From NCBI RefSeq assembly GCF_030035605.1, contig NZ_CP106736.1:3779001-3843000 (forward strand): DNA of 64,000 nt. Reading direction: 5' to 3'. The translations under genes were made by a program, and so were the position numbers. Below, piece by piece: positions 1-8,433 of the stretch (position 1 is its first letter; the number at the start of each line of letters is the position of its first letter). Under the pieces are notes generated by a model, which worked only from the letters and a program-made list of their open reading frames with translations, was not told the DNA's origin and did not search any database. Origin of the DNA: Silvimonas soli. GTDB lineage: Bacteria; Pseudomonadota; Gammaproteobacteria; Burkholderiales; Chitinibacteraceae.

Positions 1-170
1 GGTGACCATGCACTCCAGCTATGAAAGTCATTGATCAGCGCGAAAATTCGCTCTGGCGGCGCTTTAATGGTGACCGTGCGCGCTATCCGGAACGAATCGG
101 GCTGGCGGACGGCGAGCACGAGGACAACCACGACGATCAGCAGAATCAGAACCAGAATGCCTTTGAACAT
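1..170 (-). CDS. SRPBCC family protein, N-terminal part only
   Basis: Read on the minus strand from ATG at 170 this codes for a start MFKGILVLILLIVVVVLVL, one hydrophobic helix (about residues 3-22), followed by the opening of a START/polyketide-cyclase-like domain (RTVTIKAPPERIFALINDF, then W-S-A-W-S). That pattern (short membrane anchor, then PPERIFALIND..W..WS) is typical of SRPBCC proteins, which form a ligand-binding cavity. Only about 56 codons lie in the window. A purine-rich GGAG stands just before the ATG. It is followed on the same strand's upstream side by the YciI-like gene, a frequent pairing. The ligand cannot be told from this fragment. Confidence 0.75.
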   Translation of the reverse strand, partial: MFKGILVLILLIVVVVLVLAVRQPDSFRIARTVTIKAPPERIFALINDFHSWSAWS

Positions 171-222
171 GTTTTCTCCGGGGGAATGTTTGATTTTGTA
201 ATGATGTTTAGCGGGCAGGCGC

Positions 223-648
223 TTAGCCGTTTTTGGCCGACTCGGCGCGTAACCGCAGTTCTGCTTCTTGCAGTTCTGGCGTAAAGGCTTCGCCGAAATC
301 TTGCGGATCGAACACCTGGCGGATTTCGATTTCCGAATCGCCTGGCATCGGGTTCGGACAGCGTTTGATCCACTCGATGGCTTCTTCTCTGGACTTCACC
401 TCCCACAGCCAGAATCCGGCAATCAGCTCTTTGGTTTCGGTAAACGGGCCGTCAATCACTGTGCGCTTGTCGCCAGAAAACAGCACTCGTGCGCCTTTGG
501 AGCTGGGATGCAGACCTTCTCCCGCCAGCATCACGCCCGCTTTGACCAGTTCCTCGTTGTATTTGGTCATGGCCGTGAGCAACTCGGTATCTGGCATCAC
601 GCCGGCTTCAGAATCCTTGGTGGCTTTAACAATCACCATAAATCGCAT
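223..648 (-). CDS. YciI/DGPF-domain family protein
   Basis: A 141-residue soluble protein starting MRFMVIVKATKDSEAG and carrying the DGPF signature (DGPFTETKELIAGFWLWEV, about residues 66-84) that defines the YCII-related/DGPF family. Members are ferredoxin-like alpha/beta folds with a conserved His/Asp pair; most have no proven reaction, and many sit next to ECF sigma factors or SRPBCC proteins, as here. An AGGAGA box lies 6 nt before the ATG. Co-orientation with the downstream SRPBCC gene (about 50 bp away) suggests one transcript. Function remains unknown; the family call is firm. Confidence 0.85.
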   Translation of the reverse strand: MRFMVIVKATKDSEAGVMPDTELLTAMTKYNEELVKAGVMLAGEGLHPSSKGARVLFSGDKRTVIDGPFTETKELIAGFWLWEVKSREEAIEWIKRCPNPMPGDSEIEIRQVFDPQDFGEAFTPELQEAELRLRAESAKNG

Positions 649-1105
649 GTTGTTTCTCCTGATTTGAAAGAAAAGGGGTAACGAGCAGCTTCATGTGGTT
701 TGAAAACACCGTGTTTTGGCCGCTGTTATAAGTACGACGAACCAGCGCCACGCAAATCGACAAGACTGCGGTTTTTTTTTCGTGGGCAGGTCATTCGGGG
801 CATTTAAATCTCTGATTTATAGCGTGATGTAACTACATCTGCCTGGTCGGCTGCATACGGAATGGCTGGTTTTACGCTGCTGGTTCTTGCGCTTTGCGGC
901 ACCGTTTCTCATGCGGATGCATTTTTTTATCGTGTCTGGTCGTGGGTGGCGGTCGCGGCGAAGCCAGACAAACTGCGGTTGACTACCCCATTCATGCTGC
1001 TGATGTTGAAAACAAAGAACCGGTCGAAAAGCAAGCAGGAAAAAAAGACGACAAGTCGGCAATCAACGTGGTGAAGGCGCCAGCCAACCCGGCTTTGGGG
1101 CAAAA
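649..1105. other. Intergenic stretch, no supported gene; possible decayed small exported protein
   Basis: The plus strand from ATG 862 reads MAGFTLLVLALCGTVSHADA, which looks like a signal peptide, but the frame then turns into an unlikely basic tail. A more protein-like acidic/lysine-rich stretch (VENKEPVEKQAGKKDDK) continues in another frame to about 1100. A frameshifted remnant of a small exported protein is possible; chance is equally possible. A run of T at 772-781 has no clear stem before it. Confidence 0.2.
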
Positions 1106-1133
1106 GAAAACGGGCGCAGTTGCGCCCGTTTTC
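1106..1133 (-). terminator. Rho-independent terminator, probably bidirectional
   Basis: A 13-bp perfect stem, GAAAACGGGCGCA at 1106-1118 and its complement at 1121-1133, with a 2-nt gap. On the minus strand the stem is followed by TTTTCTTTTG. It lies about 90 bp beyond the end of the minus-strand AraC/VOC/membrane-protein operon and would end it. Confidence 0.7.
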
Positions 1134-1223
1134 TTTGAGCTGCATATCAGGTACGCCAGCAAAAGCGATTCGAAATTGGTTATATGAGCCTTCCGAGTCC
1201 TCACGCGCATCTCGCTTCCCTGT

Positions 1224-1472
1224 TTAGAGATCGGTACGCAACTCGCTGTGCCAACGGCTGGCATAGGGGAGCATGAACAAGTACAGACCCGTGAGCAAAA
1301 GCAAGGCGAGCGAAAGCAACGGCGAATAGGTGATCCAGGCCGCTGGTTGCCCTTGCGTTCTCACCGCGAAATTGGCGACGACAGTCAAAGTAAAGGCAAT
1401 CGATAACCAACGGGGAATCTGCCGGATCAGGCTGCTCGACGAGTTGGCCAGTTGCTTCGCCGCCGGTGTCAT
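1224..1472 (-). CDS. Small two-helix membrane protein, unknown function
   Basis: An 82-residue protein beginning MTPAAKQLANSSSSLIRQIP with two hydrophobic segments (about residues 21-36 and 47-67). Its ATG overlaps the stop codon of the upstream VOC gene by 4 nt (ATGA arrangement), which argues for translational coupling and that it is real. I recognise no family. The protein is short enough that it could serve as an accessory to the neighbouring regulator or VOC protein; there is no direct evidence for that. Confidence 0.6.
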   Translation of the reverse strand: MTPAAKQLANSSSSLIRQIPRWLSIAFTLTVVANFAVRTQGQPAAWITYSPLLSLALLLLTGLYLFMLPYASRWHSELRTDL

Positions 1473-1876
1473 TGACGCACCTCGATCATTTTCCAGCCAT
1501 TACCGGACGGGTCGCGAAAGCCGGCGTCCACGGTGCCATAGCGATCCATGGGCTCCTGCGTAAACTCGACGCCCTGGGTTAGCATCCGGTCATAAGCGGC
1601 GCGGCAATTGTCCACGGCCAGCACCAGAGAGGGCATTGCACCTTTGGCCACCATTGCGCGCAACGTCTGTTCTGTCGCGGCATCGTGCATGGGCGAACCT
1701 GGCGCAAACAAACCGAGCTGAAATGTTGGCTGATCTGCCGCTTGTATCGTTAGCCAGCGAAAATCACCGTTGCGCACGTCCGTATGTACGCGAAACCCCA
1801 GCTTGTCTACATAAAACGCGAGCGCTTCATCCTGATCTCGCACGTATATACCCACCATCTGGATCCACTGACTCAT
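1469..1876 (-). CDS. VOC family (glyoxalase/bleomycin-resistance fold) protein
   Basis: A 135-residue protein with the paired beta-alpha-beta-beta-beta modules of the vicinal oxygen chelate superfamily. The first module begins IQMVGIYVRDQDEALAFYVDKLGF, and the ending RDPSGNGWKMIEV supplies the usual C-terminal metal-ligand region. The ATG at 1876 is preceded by GGAGG at 6-10 nt spacing. It follows an AraC-type regulator gene on the same strand, with its first 50 nt inside the end of that gene, a common AraC/VOC pairing. VOC members include glyoxalases, dioxygenases and antibiotic-sequestering proteins; substrate not predictable here. Confidence 0.85.
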   Translation of the reverse strand: MSQWIQMVGIYVRDQDEALAFYVDKLGFRVHTDVRNGDFRWLTIQAADQPTFQLGLFAPGSPMHDAATEQTLRAMVAKGAMPSLVLAVDNCRAAYDRMLTQGVEFTQEPMDRYGTVDAGFRDPSGNGWKMIEVRQ

Positions 1877-2366
1877 TTTGCACCTCCGTTGGTTGAGGTT
1901 CTTTTATACGTCCGGCTGGGCGGCGTCGCTTCTCCAAAACTGAGATTGTGAGGTTGGGCCGGTGTGCTGCGCTGAGAATGCAGGCGGGCACGCTGCCAAG
2001 TTCGCGTGCTGCAGCGCGTGCGCGGGCGCGGATTGTGCTCGGCTTTTCGTCGGTGATATCACGGAAAACGCGCCCGAACGTGCCCAGACTTTGCCAACCT
2101 GTCTGAAAAGCGATCTCGGTAATCGGCAGGTCACTATCGCGCAGTAACGTCACCGCCCGTTCAATGCGCCGGGTGAGCAGGTAGCGATGCGGCGGCACGC
2201 CAAAGGCGTCTTTGAACGATCGCGCGAAGTGGGCTTCACAAACATGGCTCACGCTGGCTAATCGCCTGATTGGCCAAGCCTCTTGCGAGGCAGCATCCAT
2301 ACGGTCTTTCGCCCGCAACAACCGACGCAATAACTCGGGGTCCTGGCTCGCAGTCTCTGTACCCAT
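1827..2366 (-). CDS. AraC family transcriptional regulator, short form
   Basis: About 179 residues from ATG 2366. An AraC/XylS DNA-binding domain of two helix-turn-helix units fills about residues 15-115: LLRAKDRMDAA, then HFARSFKDAFGVPPHRYL, RRIERAVTLLRDSDLPITE and GRVFRDITDEKPS. There is no sensory N-terminal domain, so it is of the compact AraC type. The C-terminal tail (about 65 residues) is basic and low in predicted structure. The frame is open further upstream, but the chosen ATG follows a GGAAGA box and opens just before the conserved domain. The end overlaps the VOC gene by 50 nt. It probably controls the VOC/membrane gene pair. Confidence 0.8.
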   Translation of the reverse strand: MGTETASQDPELLRRLLRAKDRMDAASQEAWPIRRLASVSHVCEAHFARSFKDAFGVPPHRYLLTRRIERAVTLLRDSDLPITEIAFQTGWQSLGTFGRVFRDITDEKPSTIRARARAAARELGSVPACILSAAHRPNLTISVLEKRRRPAGRIKEPQPTEVQNESVDPDGGYIRARSG

Positions 2367-2581
2367 GCTGTCTTCCGGTTCTCCAATAACAGATATTTGA
2401 ACCGCTTGTACTGGCCCGGTCAATGCGCCGGAGTGAAGCGCTTCTGCCCGACGTGAACAGGTGTGGTTTAACGTTGATCTTCTTTGCATTCCTCATAAAT
2501 TGATAGCTGAAGCGGTAAAGAAATGCCGGGTTAGCGCACGTACGAGCGGCCCCTGTTCGCTTTGCTGCTTGACCTTGCATG

Positions 2582-2605
2582 ATATTTCCATAATTATGGA
2601 AATAT
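2582..2605. promoter_or_regulatory. Perfect 24-bp palindrome, probable ArsR operator
   Basis: ATATTTCCATAA at 2582-2593 is followed directly by its exact reverse complement at 2594-2605. The last two bases belong to the arsR start codon (ATG 2604). ArsR/SmtB repressors bind dyads of this size and autoregulate; binding here would block both polymerase and the ribosome start. Confidence 0.75.
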
Positions 2606-2936
2606 GGAAAATAAAACCGCTGTCCAATCTCTCGCTGCGCTGGCACAGGAAACCCGTCTGACCATCTTTCGCCTGCTAGTGGGCGCGGGCCCGGACGGGT
2701 TGGCGGCAGGGCGCATAGCCGAAACGCTAGGTCTGGCTGGAGCGACGCTTTCTTTTCACCTGAAAGAACTGTCACGCGCCGGGTTGATCTCCAGCCGCCA
2801 GGAAAGCCGCTTCGTGTACTACTCGGCCAACTACGCTGCCATGAACGAGTTGCTGGCATTTCTGACCGAAAACTGCTGCGGTGGCGCGCCTTGTGGCATT
2901 GAGGCAAGCCTTGCAACGGGTAGTGGTTGCTGCTGA
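2604..2936 (+). CDS. arsR: ArsR family metalloregulator
   Basis: A 110-residue winged-helix repressor (MENKTAVQSLAALAQETRL start, recognition-helix region GATLSFHLKELSRAG, wing ISSRQESRFVYYSA). It lacks the classic ELCVCDL metal site in the DNA-binding helix. Instead it has C91, C92 and C97 (ENCCGGAPC) after the wing, the layout of C-terminal As(III)-sensing ArsR proteins such as that of Acidithiobacillus ferrooxidans, plus a terminal Cys pair C109-C110. It heads an operon with acr3 (41 bp gap) and arsC. No Shine-Dalgarno fits before ATG 2604 because the operator palindrome fills that space; the message may be leaderless. As(III) or Sb(III) binding would release it from DNA. Confidence 0.93.
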   Translation: MENKTAVQSLAALAQETRLTIFRLLVGAGPDGLAAGRIAETLGLAGATLSFHLKELSRAGLISSRQESRFVYYSANYAAMNELLAFLTENCCGGAPCGIEASLATGSGCC

Positions 2937-2977
2937 TTCCTGCTCAAAATCCCTGGTTTATTGTCTGGAGTAATTGA

Positions 2978-4060
2978 ATGTCTGCCCAATGTGAAGTCAT
3001 CGGCAAGCAAGCTGCCGGTGCACCGCTCAGTGTTTTCGAGCGCTATCTGACCTTATGGGTTGCCATTTGTATCGTGATCGGGATCGCGCTGGGGCAGGGC
3101 TTGCCCGGCGTATTCAAGGCCATCGGCGCCATGGAGATCGCCAAGGTCAATCTGCCGGTGGGCTTGCTGATCTGGGTGATGATTATCCCCATGCTGCTGA
3201 AAATTGATTTCAGCGCATTGCATCAGGTGCGCGGTCACCTCAAAGGCATAGGCGTCACGCTGTTTATCAATTGGTGCGTCAAGCCGTTCTCGATGGCGTT
3301 TCTGGGCTGGCTGTTTATCCGCGTGCTGTTTGCCAGATGGCTACCCGCTGGCCAGATCGACAGCTACGTTGCCGGTTTGATCCTGCTGGCTGCTGCGCCG
3401 TGTACCGCAATGGTGTTTGTATGGAGCCGCTTAACCGGTGGTGATCCGTATTTCACGCTGTCGCAAGTCGCGCTCAATGATCTGATCATGGTTTTCGCCT
3501 TTGCGCCGCTGGTGGGGCTGTTGCTGGGCGTATCCAGCATCACCGTGCCGTGGGCTACATTGCTGACTTCCGTCGTGCTGTACATCGTGATTCCGGTACT
3601 GCTGGCTCAGGTGATCCGCAAAGTGCTGCTGGCTAAAGGTCAGGCGAGTTTTGATGCTGCCATGAGCACGATTCAGCCGTGGTCGATCAGCGCCTTGCTG
3701 GTCACGCTGGTCTTGCTGTTCGCCTTCCAGGGCAATGCCATTATTCAGCAACCGCTGGTGATTGCGCTGCTGGCTGTGCCGATTCTGGTGCAGGTGTTCT
3801 TCAATTCTGCGCTGGCATATTGGTTGAATCGCAAGGTCGGTGAGAAACATTCTGTGGCTTGCCCATCGGCATTGATCGGCGCATCCAACTTCTTCGAACT
3901 GGCCGTCGCTGCGGCGATCAGCCTGTTTGGCTTTGAATCCGGCGCAGCGCTGGCTACGGTGGTCGGCGTGCTGATTGAAGTGCCCGTCATGCTGCTGGTG
4001 GTCCGCATCGTGAACGGCAGCAAACCCTGGTATGAGCGCGGCCTGCGCGCTGCCCGCTAA
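2978..4060 (+). CDS. acr3: ACR3 family arsenite efflux transporter
   Basis: A 360-residue inner-membrane protein with about ten hydrophobic helices. It has the ACR3 landmarks WVMIIPMLLKIDF (about 66-78), LAAAPCTAMVFVWS with the conserved cysteine C142 needed for As(III) transport, LNDLIMVF and, near the C-terminus, GASNFFELAVAAA, whose Glu is conserved. ACR3 pumps arsenite (and weakly antimonite) out of the cytoplasm using the proton-motive force. A GGAG box precedes ATG 2978. It lies between arsR and arsC, which provide the sensor and the arsenate-to-arsenite step. It is ACR3, not the unrelated ArsB. Confidence 0.95.
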   Translation: MSAQCEVIGKQAAGAPLSVFERYLTLWVAICIVIGIALGQGLPGVFKAIGAMEIAKVNLPVGLLIWVMIIPMLLKIDFSALHQVRGHLKGIGVTLFINWCVKPFSMAFLGWLFIRVLFARWLPAGQIDSYVAGLILLAAAPCTAMVFVWSRLTGGDPYFTLSQVALNDLIMVFAFAPLVGLLLGVSSITVPWATLLTSVVLYIVIPVLLAQVIRKVLLAKGQASFDAAMSTIQPWSISALLVTLVLLFAFQGNAIIQQPLVIALLAVPILVQVFFNSALAYWLNRKVGEKHSVACPSALIGASNFFELAVAAAISLFGFESGAALATVVGVLIEVPVMLLVVRIVNGSKPWYERGLRAAR

Positions 4061-4087
4061 ACCCGCAATTTCAACGGAAAAAGCACC

Positions 4088-4522
4088 ATGAGCAACATCA
4101 CCATTTATCACAACCCAGCCTGCGGCACCTCGCGCAACACGCTGGAACTGATTCGTAATAGTGGCGAAGAACCCCAAGTCATTCTCTACCTGGAAACCCC
4201 GCCGAGCCGGGAGAAACTGGTTGAGCTGATCGCGGCCATGGGGATTAGCGTGCGTTCTTTGCTGCGCAAACAAGGCACGCCATATGAAGAACTCGGGCTG
4301 GATGATGCCAAATGGACTGATGATCAATTGATCGACTTCATGTTGGCGCACCCGATTCTGATCAACCGCCCGATTGTGGTCACGCCGCTGGGCACCAGAC
4401 TGTGTCGACCTTCCGAACTGGTGCTGGATATTCTGCCAGGCCCGCAACGAGCCGCTTTCAACAAGGAAGATGGCGAAGCGGTGGTTGATGCTCAAGGCAA
4501 TCGGGTCAGCAAATCTTCCTGA
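4088..4522 (+). CDS. arsC: Arsenate reductase, glutaredoxin-dependent
   Basis: A 144-residue ArsC of the R773 plasmid type. The catalytic cysteine is C12 in HNPACGTSRNT. The three arginines that hold the arsenate/thiolate intermediate are in place at R60, R94 and R107 (LINRPIVVTPLGTRLCRP). It reduces arsenate to arsenite with glutathione and glutaredoxin, handing the product to ACR3 encoded 27 bp upstream. Length and motifs are complete. Confidence 0.95.
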   Translation: MSNITIYHNPACGTSRNTLELIRNSGEEPQVILYLETPPSREKLVELIAAMGISVRSLLRKQGTPYEELGLDDAKWTDDQLIDFMLAHPILINRPIVVTPLGTRLCRPSELVLDILPGPQRAAFNKEDGEAVVDAQGNRVSKSS

Positions 4523-4986
4523 GGTAGCGTCGCCGGACTTTCGGTTGGCCATTGCCACTTGATTGGGGTGAAACCGATTTCGATCAGACAAGGCCGGTGC
4601 GAGGGGGCAAGGATGGTTCTTTGTCCTGTCCTCGCGACGGCCCTTTCGCCTGATGGATGACATGGCGGAAAGCGGAAATTTTTCCAATACTGCATTGGAC
4701 GCTTGGGCTTATTGATGCATTTTTGCTTGTGTCGCGAGAACGGGTCCCACGTTCCGGGCAAGAGGAGCTACAAGCATTGCCAAGAGTCCGAAACGAGCCC
4801 GCTATATTGTTCCAGGGATATTTACAACGATGTGTGTAGTTTACACCTGTGTTGGGTGCGGCCCTGCCAGCTGCCGGATCATGGGTGCAACAATGAGTAT
4901 TGAATATGGATTTTTGCTAACCGGTTAATTGCAAGATCAGCAGTTTTATTTCATTCCGAATACAGATTCCACCGGAGAATTTCGAT
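4523..4986. other. Intergenic, 464 bp, no gene recognised
   Basis: The stretch between arsC and the acyltransferase holds only frames without family features or ribosome binding sites. Base composition falls toward AT from about 4880 (TATGGATTTTTGCTAACC), where the promoter of the acyltransferase gene would be expected. No clear terminator for the ars operon was found. Confidence 0.4.
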
Positions 4987-6972
4987 ATGAAATATAGGCG
5001 GGAAATAGACGGACTTAGAGCGCTAGCCGTTGTTCCAGTCATCCTTTTTCACGCAGGTTTTCAGTTTTTCAGCGGTGGCTTCATCGGAGTTGATATATTC
5101 TTTGTTATTAGTGGTTATCTTATTACCACCATTATCATCGCCGAGCTCGATACCAAAAGTTTTTCCATCATCAAATTCTATGAACGCAGAGCCAGGCGCA
5201 TCTTGCCAGCTCTGTTTCTTGTGCTTTTCACTTGTATTCCGTTTGCGTGGTTGTGGCTTTTTCCACCAGACATGAAAAAGTTTTCTCAAAGCCTGATTGC
5301 AGTCTCCACTTTTTCATCCAACATTTTTTTCGGTTTTACCGGCGGGTATTTTGACCCGGCCGCAGAACTAAACCCGTTACTGCACACCTGGAGCTTGGCC
5401 GTAGAAGAACAGTTCTACGTTTTTTTTCCCGTTTTTCTTCTGTTAACCTGGGGTTTGGGTAAACGTAATATTCTAATTCTTTTGTCTCTTGTGTTTGTTG
5501 TCAGTTTGGTTCTGGCGCAAATTTATGTTTTCAAGCAGCCAGTGGCTGCTTTTTATTTGCTGCCAAGCAGAGGTTGGGAGCTGTTGGTTGGAGCGTTCGT
5601 TGCATTCTATCTGGCCCGTCCCAAAAACGCAGCCAATGAAACAAATGAAACGTTCGTCAGCCATGTCGGGAGCCTGGCAGGGCTGGCTCTTATTGTGTTT
5701 TCAATATTCTATTTCGACAAGACCACTCCTTTTCCGAGCATATATACGCTTGTACCCACAGTGGGTGCCGCGCTTATCATCTTGTACAGCACACCAAAGA
5801 CTTGGGCTGGCAAGATATTGGGAACCCCTTTGTTTGTCGGGATTGGCTTGATCAGTTATAGCGCCTATCTCTGGCATCAACCCATATTTGCGTTTGCCAG
5901 ATATATTTTTCTAGACAGGCCCAGTGCTGGCGTGATGTTATTCCTTACTTGCATCTCATTTTTCCTCGCTTATTTTGGATGGCGGTTTGTTGAAGCGCCT
6001 TTCAGGAACAAGCAAAGAGTCAAACGTAAAACAATTTTTACCTATGGAATTGTTTTAAGTGTGAGTTTGATTGTATTTGGCTCATTGGGTAGTTTCAGTA
6101 AAGGGTTTGAAGGCCGTCTTCCTTATAGCAGCAGGGATCTGATGGTCTTCGGAAAGCCCGTCACATTTTTGGCGATTCATAGCTCCGACAGTAGCTGCCG
6201 GGACCTGCTGGGACTGTCCGCTTTGCCAGAGGAAGTTTGCGTGGCTAACTCAAAGAGTCCGCAAATCATGTTCGCAGGCGATAGCCATGCTATGGCACTT
6301 TATTCTTCCATATATGGCAAACAGTTTGATTTGAATTCCGTGTTGATATCCGGATATTCCTGCCCTTTGTATCCAAATTTAACTTACATTCCCTCGTTTA
6401 AAAATTCTTTTGGCAACACCTGCACGGGTATTGCCAACGAAGTATTAAATGCAGCAAAAAAAATAGACTCGATAAAAGTAGTTGTTCTGGTTAACTACCA
6501 TGTTGATGGGCAGGACGCGAGGTTTTCTTACTATCTGCACGGCAAGCACATATCCAGCGATGAGGCCTTTATCGCCGGAAATGATTTTCTCGTAAATGAA
6601 CTCCTGAAGTTGGGGAAGAGGGTTGTGTACTTTATTGATGTTCCCCATTTGAAGATTGATCCGAGGTTTTGCCTGCAGAAACTCCCTTATTCCTTCAGGT
6701 TGGCCTCGGACTCTGGCTTGTCCAGAGAGTGTTCAATTACCAAAGAAGAAAATGAACAAGCCCGAAAGGAATACGTAGGCGAGGTGTTGAAGGTCAAGAG
6801 TGAGAATCCAAAGATGTTGATCTTCGACCCGGCTTCCTATTTTTGCACGGGCCACTATTGTAATTTCAGGGACGGTTATAAATCACTCTACAGCGATACT
6901 CATCATGTCAGCCTGTTGGGCTCAATGGACATCCTTAACGTCATGAGGTCCGATGGTTTGATCGATCACTAG
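4987..6972 (+). CDS. Acyltransferase-3 / SGNH two-domain cell-envelope O-acetyltransferase
   Basis: A 661-residue OafA/YrhL-type protein. Residues about 1-345 form an acyltransferase-3 membrane domain with 10-11 helices; it starts RREIDGLRALAVVPVILFH, with the conserved R-x-x-DGLR and His 22, and includes YERRARRILPA and LHTWSLAVEEQFY. After a further helix, residues about 395-655 form a periplasmic SGNH hydrolase-like domain with nucleophile S433 in FAGDSHA and the D-x-x-H pair D637/H640 near the end. Such enzymes move acetyl groups across the inner membrane onto O-antigen or other envelope glycans. The gene stands alone, uses visibly AT-richer codons (AAA, TTT, ATA runs) than its neighbours, and probably arrived by transfer. 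The glycan acceptor is unknown. Confidence 0.9.
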   Translation: MKYRREIDGLRALAVVPVILFHAGFQFFSGGFIGVDIFFVISGYLITTIIIAELDTKSFSIIKFYERRARRILPALFLVLFTCIPFAWLWLFPPDMKKFSQSLIAVSTFSSNIFFGFTGGYFDPAAELNPLLHTWSLAVEEQFYVFFPVFLLLTWGLGKRNILILLSLVFVVSLVLAQIYVFKQPVAAFYLLPSRGWELLVGAFVAFYLARPKNAANETNETFVSHVGSLAGLALIVFSIFYFDKTTPFPSIYTLVPTVGAALIILYSTPKTWAGKILGTPLFVGIGLISYSAYLWHQPIFAFARYIFLDRPSAGVMLFLTCISFFLAYFGWRFVEAPFRNKQRVKRKTIFTYGIVLSVSLIVFGSLGSFSKGFEGRLPYSSRDLMVFGKPVTFLAIHSSDSSCRDLLGLSALPEEVCVANSKSPQIMFAGDSHAMALYSSIYGKQFDLNSVLISGYSCPLYPNLTYIPSFKNSFGNTCTGIANEVLNAAKKIDSIKVVVLVNYHVDGQDARFSYYLHGKHISSDEAFIAGNDFLVNELLKLGKRVVYFIDVPHLKIDPRFCLQKLPYSFRLASDSGLSRECSITKEENEQARKEYVGEVLKVKSENPKMLIFDPASYFCTGHYCNFRDGYKSLYSDTHHVSLLGSMDILNVMRSDGLIDH

Positions 6973-7161
6973 GCTATCCTCACGGTTCACGGTCAGTCCG
7001 ACCGCACGGTGGTCGTCGGGCATCCCGCCCATGGATGCCGCCAATGTTTCAATTGTTAACAAAACCCGCAATATCGAAATTTCCGGTTAACAAGCACACG
7101 GTTCAATGGCTGCGGTTCGTTCAAACCAAGAAACACATCGAAACCGAGACGAGGAGTCACC
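6973..7161. promoter_or_regulatory. Upstream region of the alpha-glucoside uptake operon
   Basis: A 189-bp gap. It contains the short palindrome TTGTTAACAA (7053-7062) and a second GGTTAACAA at 7085-7093, possible half-sites for a repressor or general regulator. No sugar-operon regulator gene is encoded beside it. Promoter elements could not be fixed by eye. Confidence 0.3.
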
Positions 7162-8418
7162 ATGAAGACCAAGTTGAGCTTGATTGCGTTGGCGACGTTG
7201 CTGGCTGCTGGCGGTGCTAACGCCGCGCTGCTGCGTATTGCTTGTGGTTCTACCGGCGGTGAGCTGGAGCTGTGCAAGACATCCGTGAATGAGTGGGCCA
7301 AGAAAACCGGCAACGAAGTGCTGGTGGTTACACCGCCTAACGATTCCAACGAGCGCCTGGCGCTGTACCAGCAGATTCTGGGCAGCGGTTCGGACAAAAT
7401 CGACATTCTGCAGATTGACGTGGTGTGGCCTGGTTTGCTGGCCAGCCATCTGGTCGATCTGAAGCCTTATTCCAAAGGCGCGGAAAAAGAGCATTTCCCC
7501 AGCATGATTGCCAACAATACGGTCAACGGCAAACTGATGGCGATGCCCTGGTTTACCGATGCTGGCCTGTTGTACTACCGCAAGGATTTGCTGGAAAAAT
7601 ACAACCTCAAACCGCCCGTTACCTGGGATGACATGGCTGCTGACGCCAAAAAAATCCAGGACGGCGAACGCGCTGCCGGTAACGACAAGATGTGGGGTTA
7701 CGTGTGGCAAGGTCGTGCTTATGAAGGCCTGACTTGCGACGCCGTGGAATGGGTGTCCAGCTACGGCGGCGGCAATATCGTTGAGCCAAACGGCAAGGTA
7801 TCCATCAACAACCCGCAAGCAATCAAAGCCATTGATAGCGCGGCAAAATGGGTTGGCACCATCTCGCCGAAAGCTGTGCTGAACTACGGTGAAGAAGAAG
7901 CCCGCGGCGTGTTCCAGTCGGGTAACTCTGTGTTTATGCGCAACTGGCCATACGCCTGGGCGCTGTCGCAAAAAGACGAAAGCCCGGTCAAGGGCAAGGT
8001 CGGTGTGATGGCTCTGCCTAAGGGTGGCGCCAATGGCCGCAACGCCGCAGCACTAGGTGGCTGGCAACTGGCCGTTTCCAAGTACTCCAAGAACGCCAAA
8101 CTCGCGGCCGATCTGGTGATGTATCTGACCAGCCCGGAAGTGCAGAAGATGCGCGCGGTGAGCAACGGTTATAACCCGACCATTGCGTCACTCTACAAAG
8201 ATCCGGATGTGCTTAAGGCCAACCCGTTCATGGGCGACCTGTTCAGCACCTTTACCAGTGCTGTGGCACGGCCTTCTTCAGTCACCGCATCCAAGTACAA
8301 CCAGGTTAGCAACCAGTTCTGGAATGCTACCCACGACGTGCTGTCCGGCAACTCCAATGCGACCGACGCACTGGGCCGTCTGGATGCGTCGCTCAAGCAT
8401 ATGGGCCCCTGGAAGTAA
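7162..8418 (+). CDS. Sugar ABC transporter periplasmic binding protein (trehalose/maltose/alpha-glucoside type)
   Basis: A 418-residue family-1 solute-binding protein. It has a Sec signal peptide (MKTKLSLIALATLLAAGGANA, cleavage about residue 22), then a fold with DILQIDVVWPGLLASHLVDL, MPWFTDAGLLYYRKDLL and GGWQLAVSKYSKN, which resembles AglE/ThuE and related trehalose/maltose/sucrose binders. It opens an operon with two permeases, an alpha-glucosidase and an ATPase, so the ligand is very probably an alpha-glucoside. A GAGG box lies 9 nt before the ATG. A small stem-loop directly after its stop codon may protect this abundant message. Confidence 0.9.
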   Translation: MKTKLSLIALATLLAAGGANAALLRIACGSTGGELELCKTSVNEWAKKTGNEVLVVTPPNDSNERLALYQQILGSGSDKIDILQIDVVWPGLLASHLVDLKPYSKGAEKEHFPSMIANNTVNGKLMAMPWFTDAGLLYYRKDLLEKYNLKPPVTWDDMAADAKKIQDGERAAGNDKMWGYVWQGRAYEGLTCDAVEWVSSYGGGNIVEPNGKVSINNPQAIKAIDSAAKWVGTISPKAVLNYGEEEARGVFQSGNSVFMRNWPYAWALSQKDESPVKGKVGVMALPKGGANGRNAAALGGWQLAVSKYSKNAKLAADLVMYLTSPEVQKMRAVSNGYNPTIASLYKDPDVLKANPFMGDLFSTFTSAVARPSSVTASKYNQVSNQFWNATHDVLSGNSNATDALGRLDASLKHMGPWK

Positions 8419-8433
8419 GCACGCCCAGCGTGC
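8419..8433 (+). promoter_or_regulatory. Stem-loop immediately after the binding-protein gene
   Basis: GCACGC at 8419-8424 pairs with GCGTGC at 8428-8433 across a 3-nt loop, starting on the first base after the TAA stop. In sugar ABC operons such hairpins keep the upstream message stable or reduce read-through so that the binding protein outnumbers the permeases. No T-run follows. The role is inferred from position. Confidence 0.45.

Noticed and set aside
3431..4687. Long minus-strand open frame of 418 codons across acr3 and arsC
   Set aside because: It is antisense to two clear genes, has Gln/His/Arg-rich composition typical of a shadow frame and no ribosome site.
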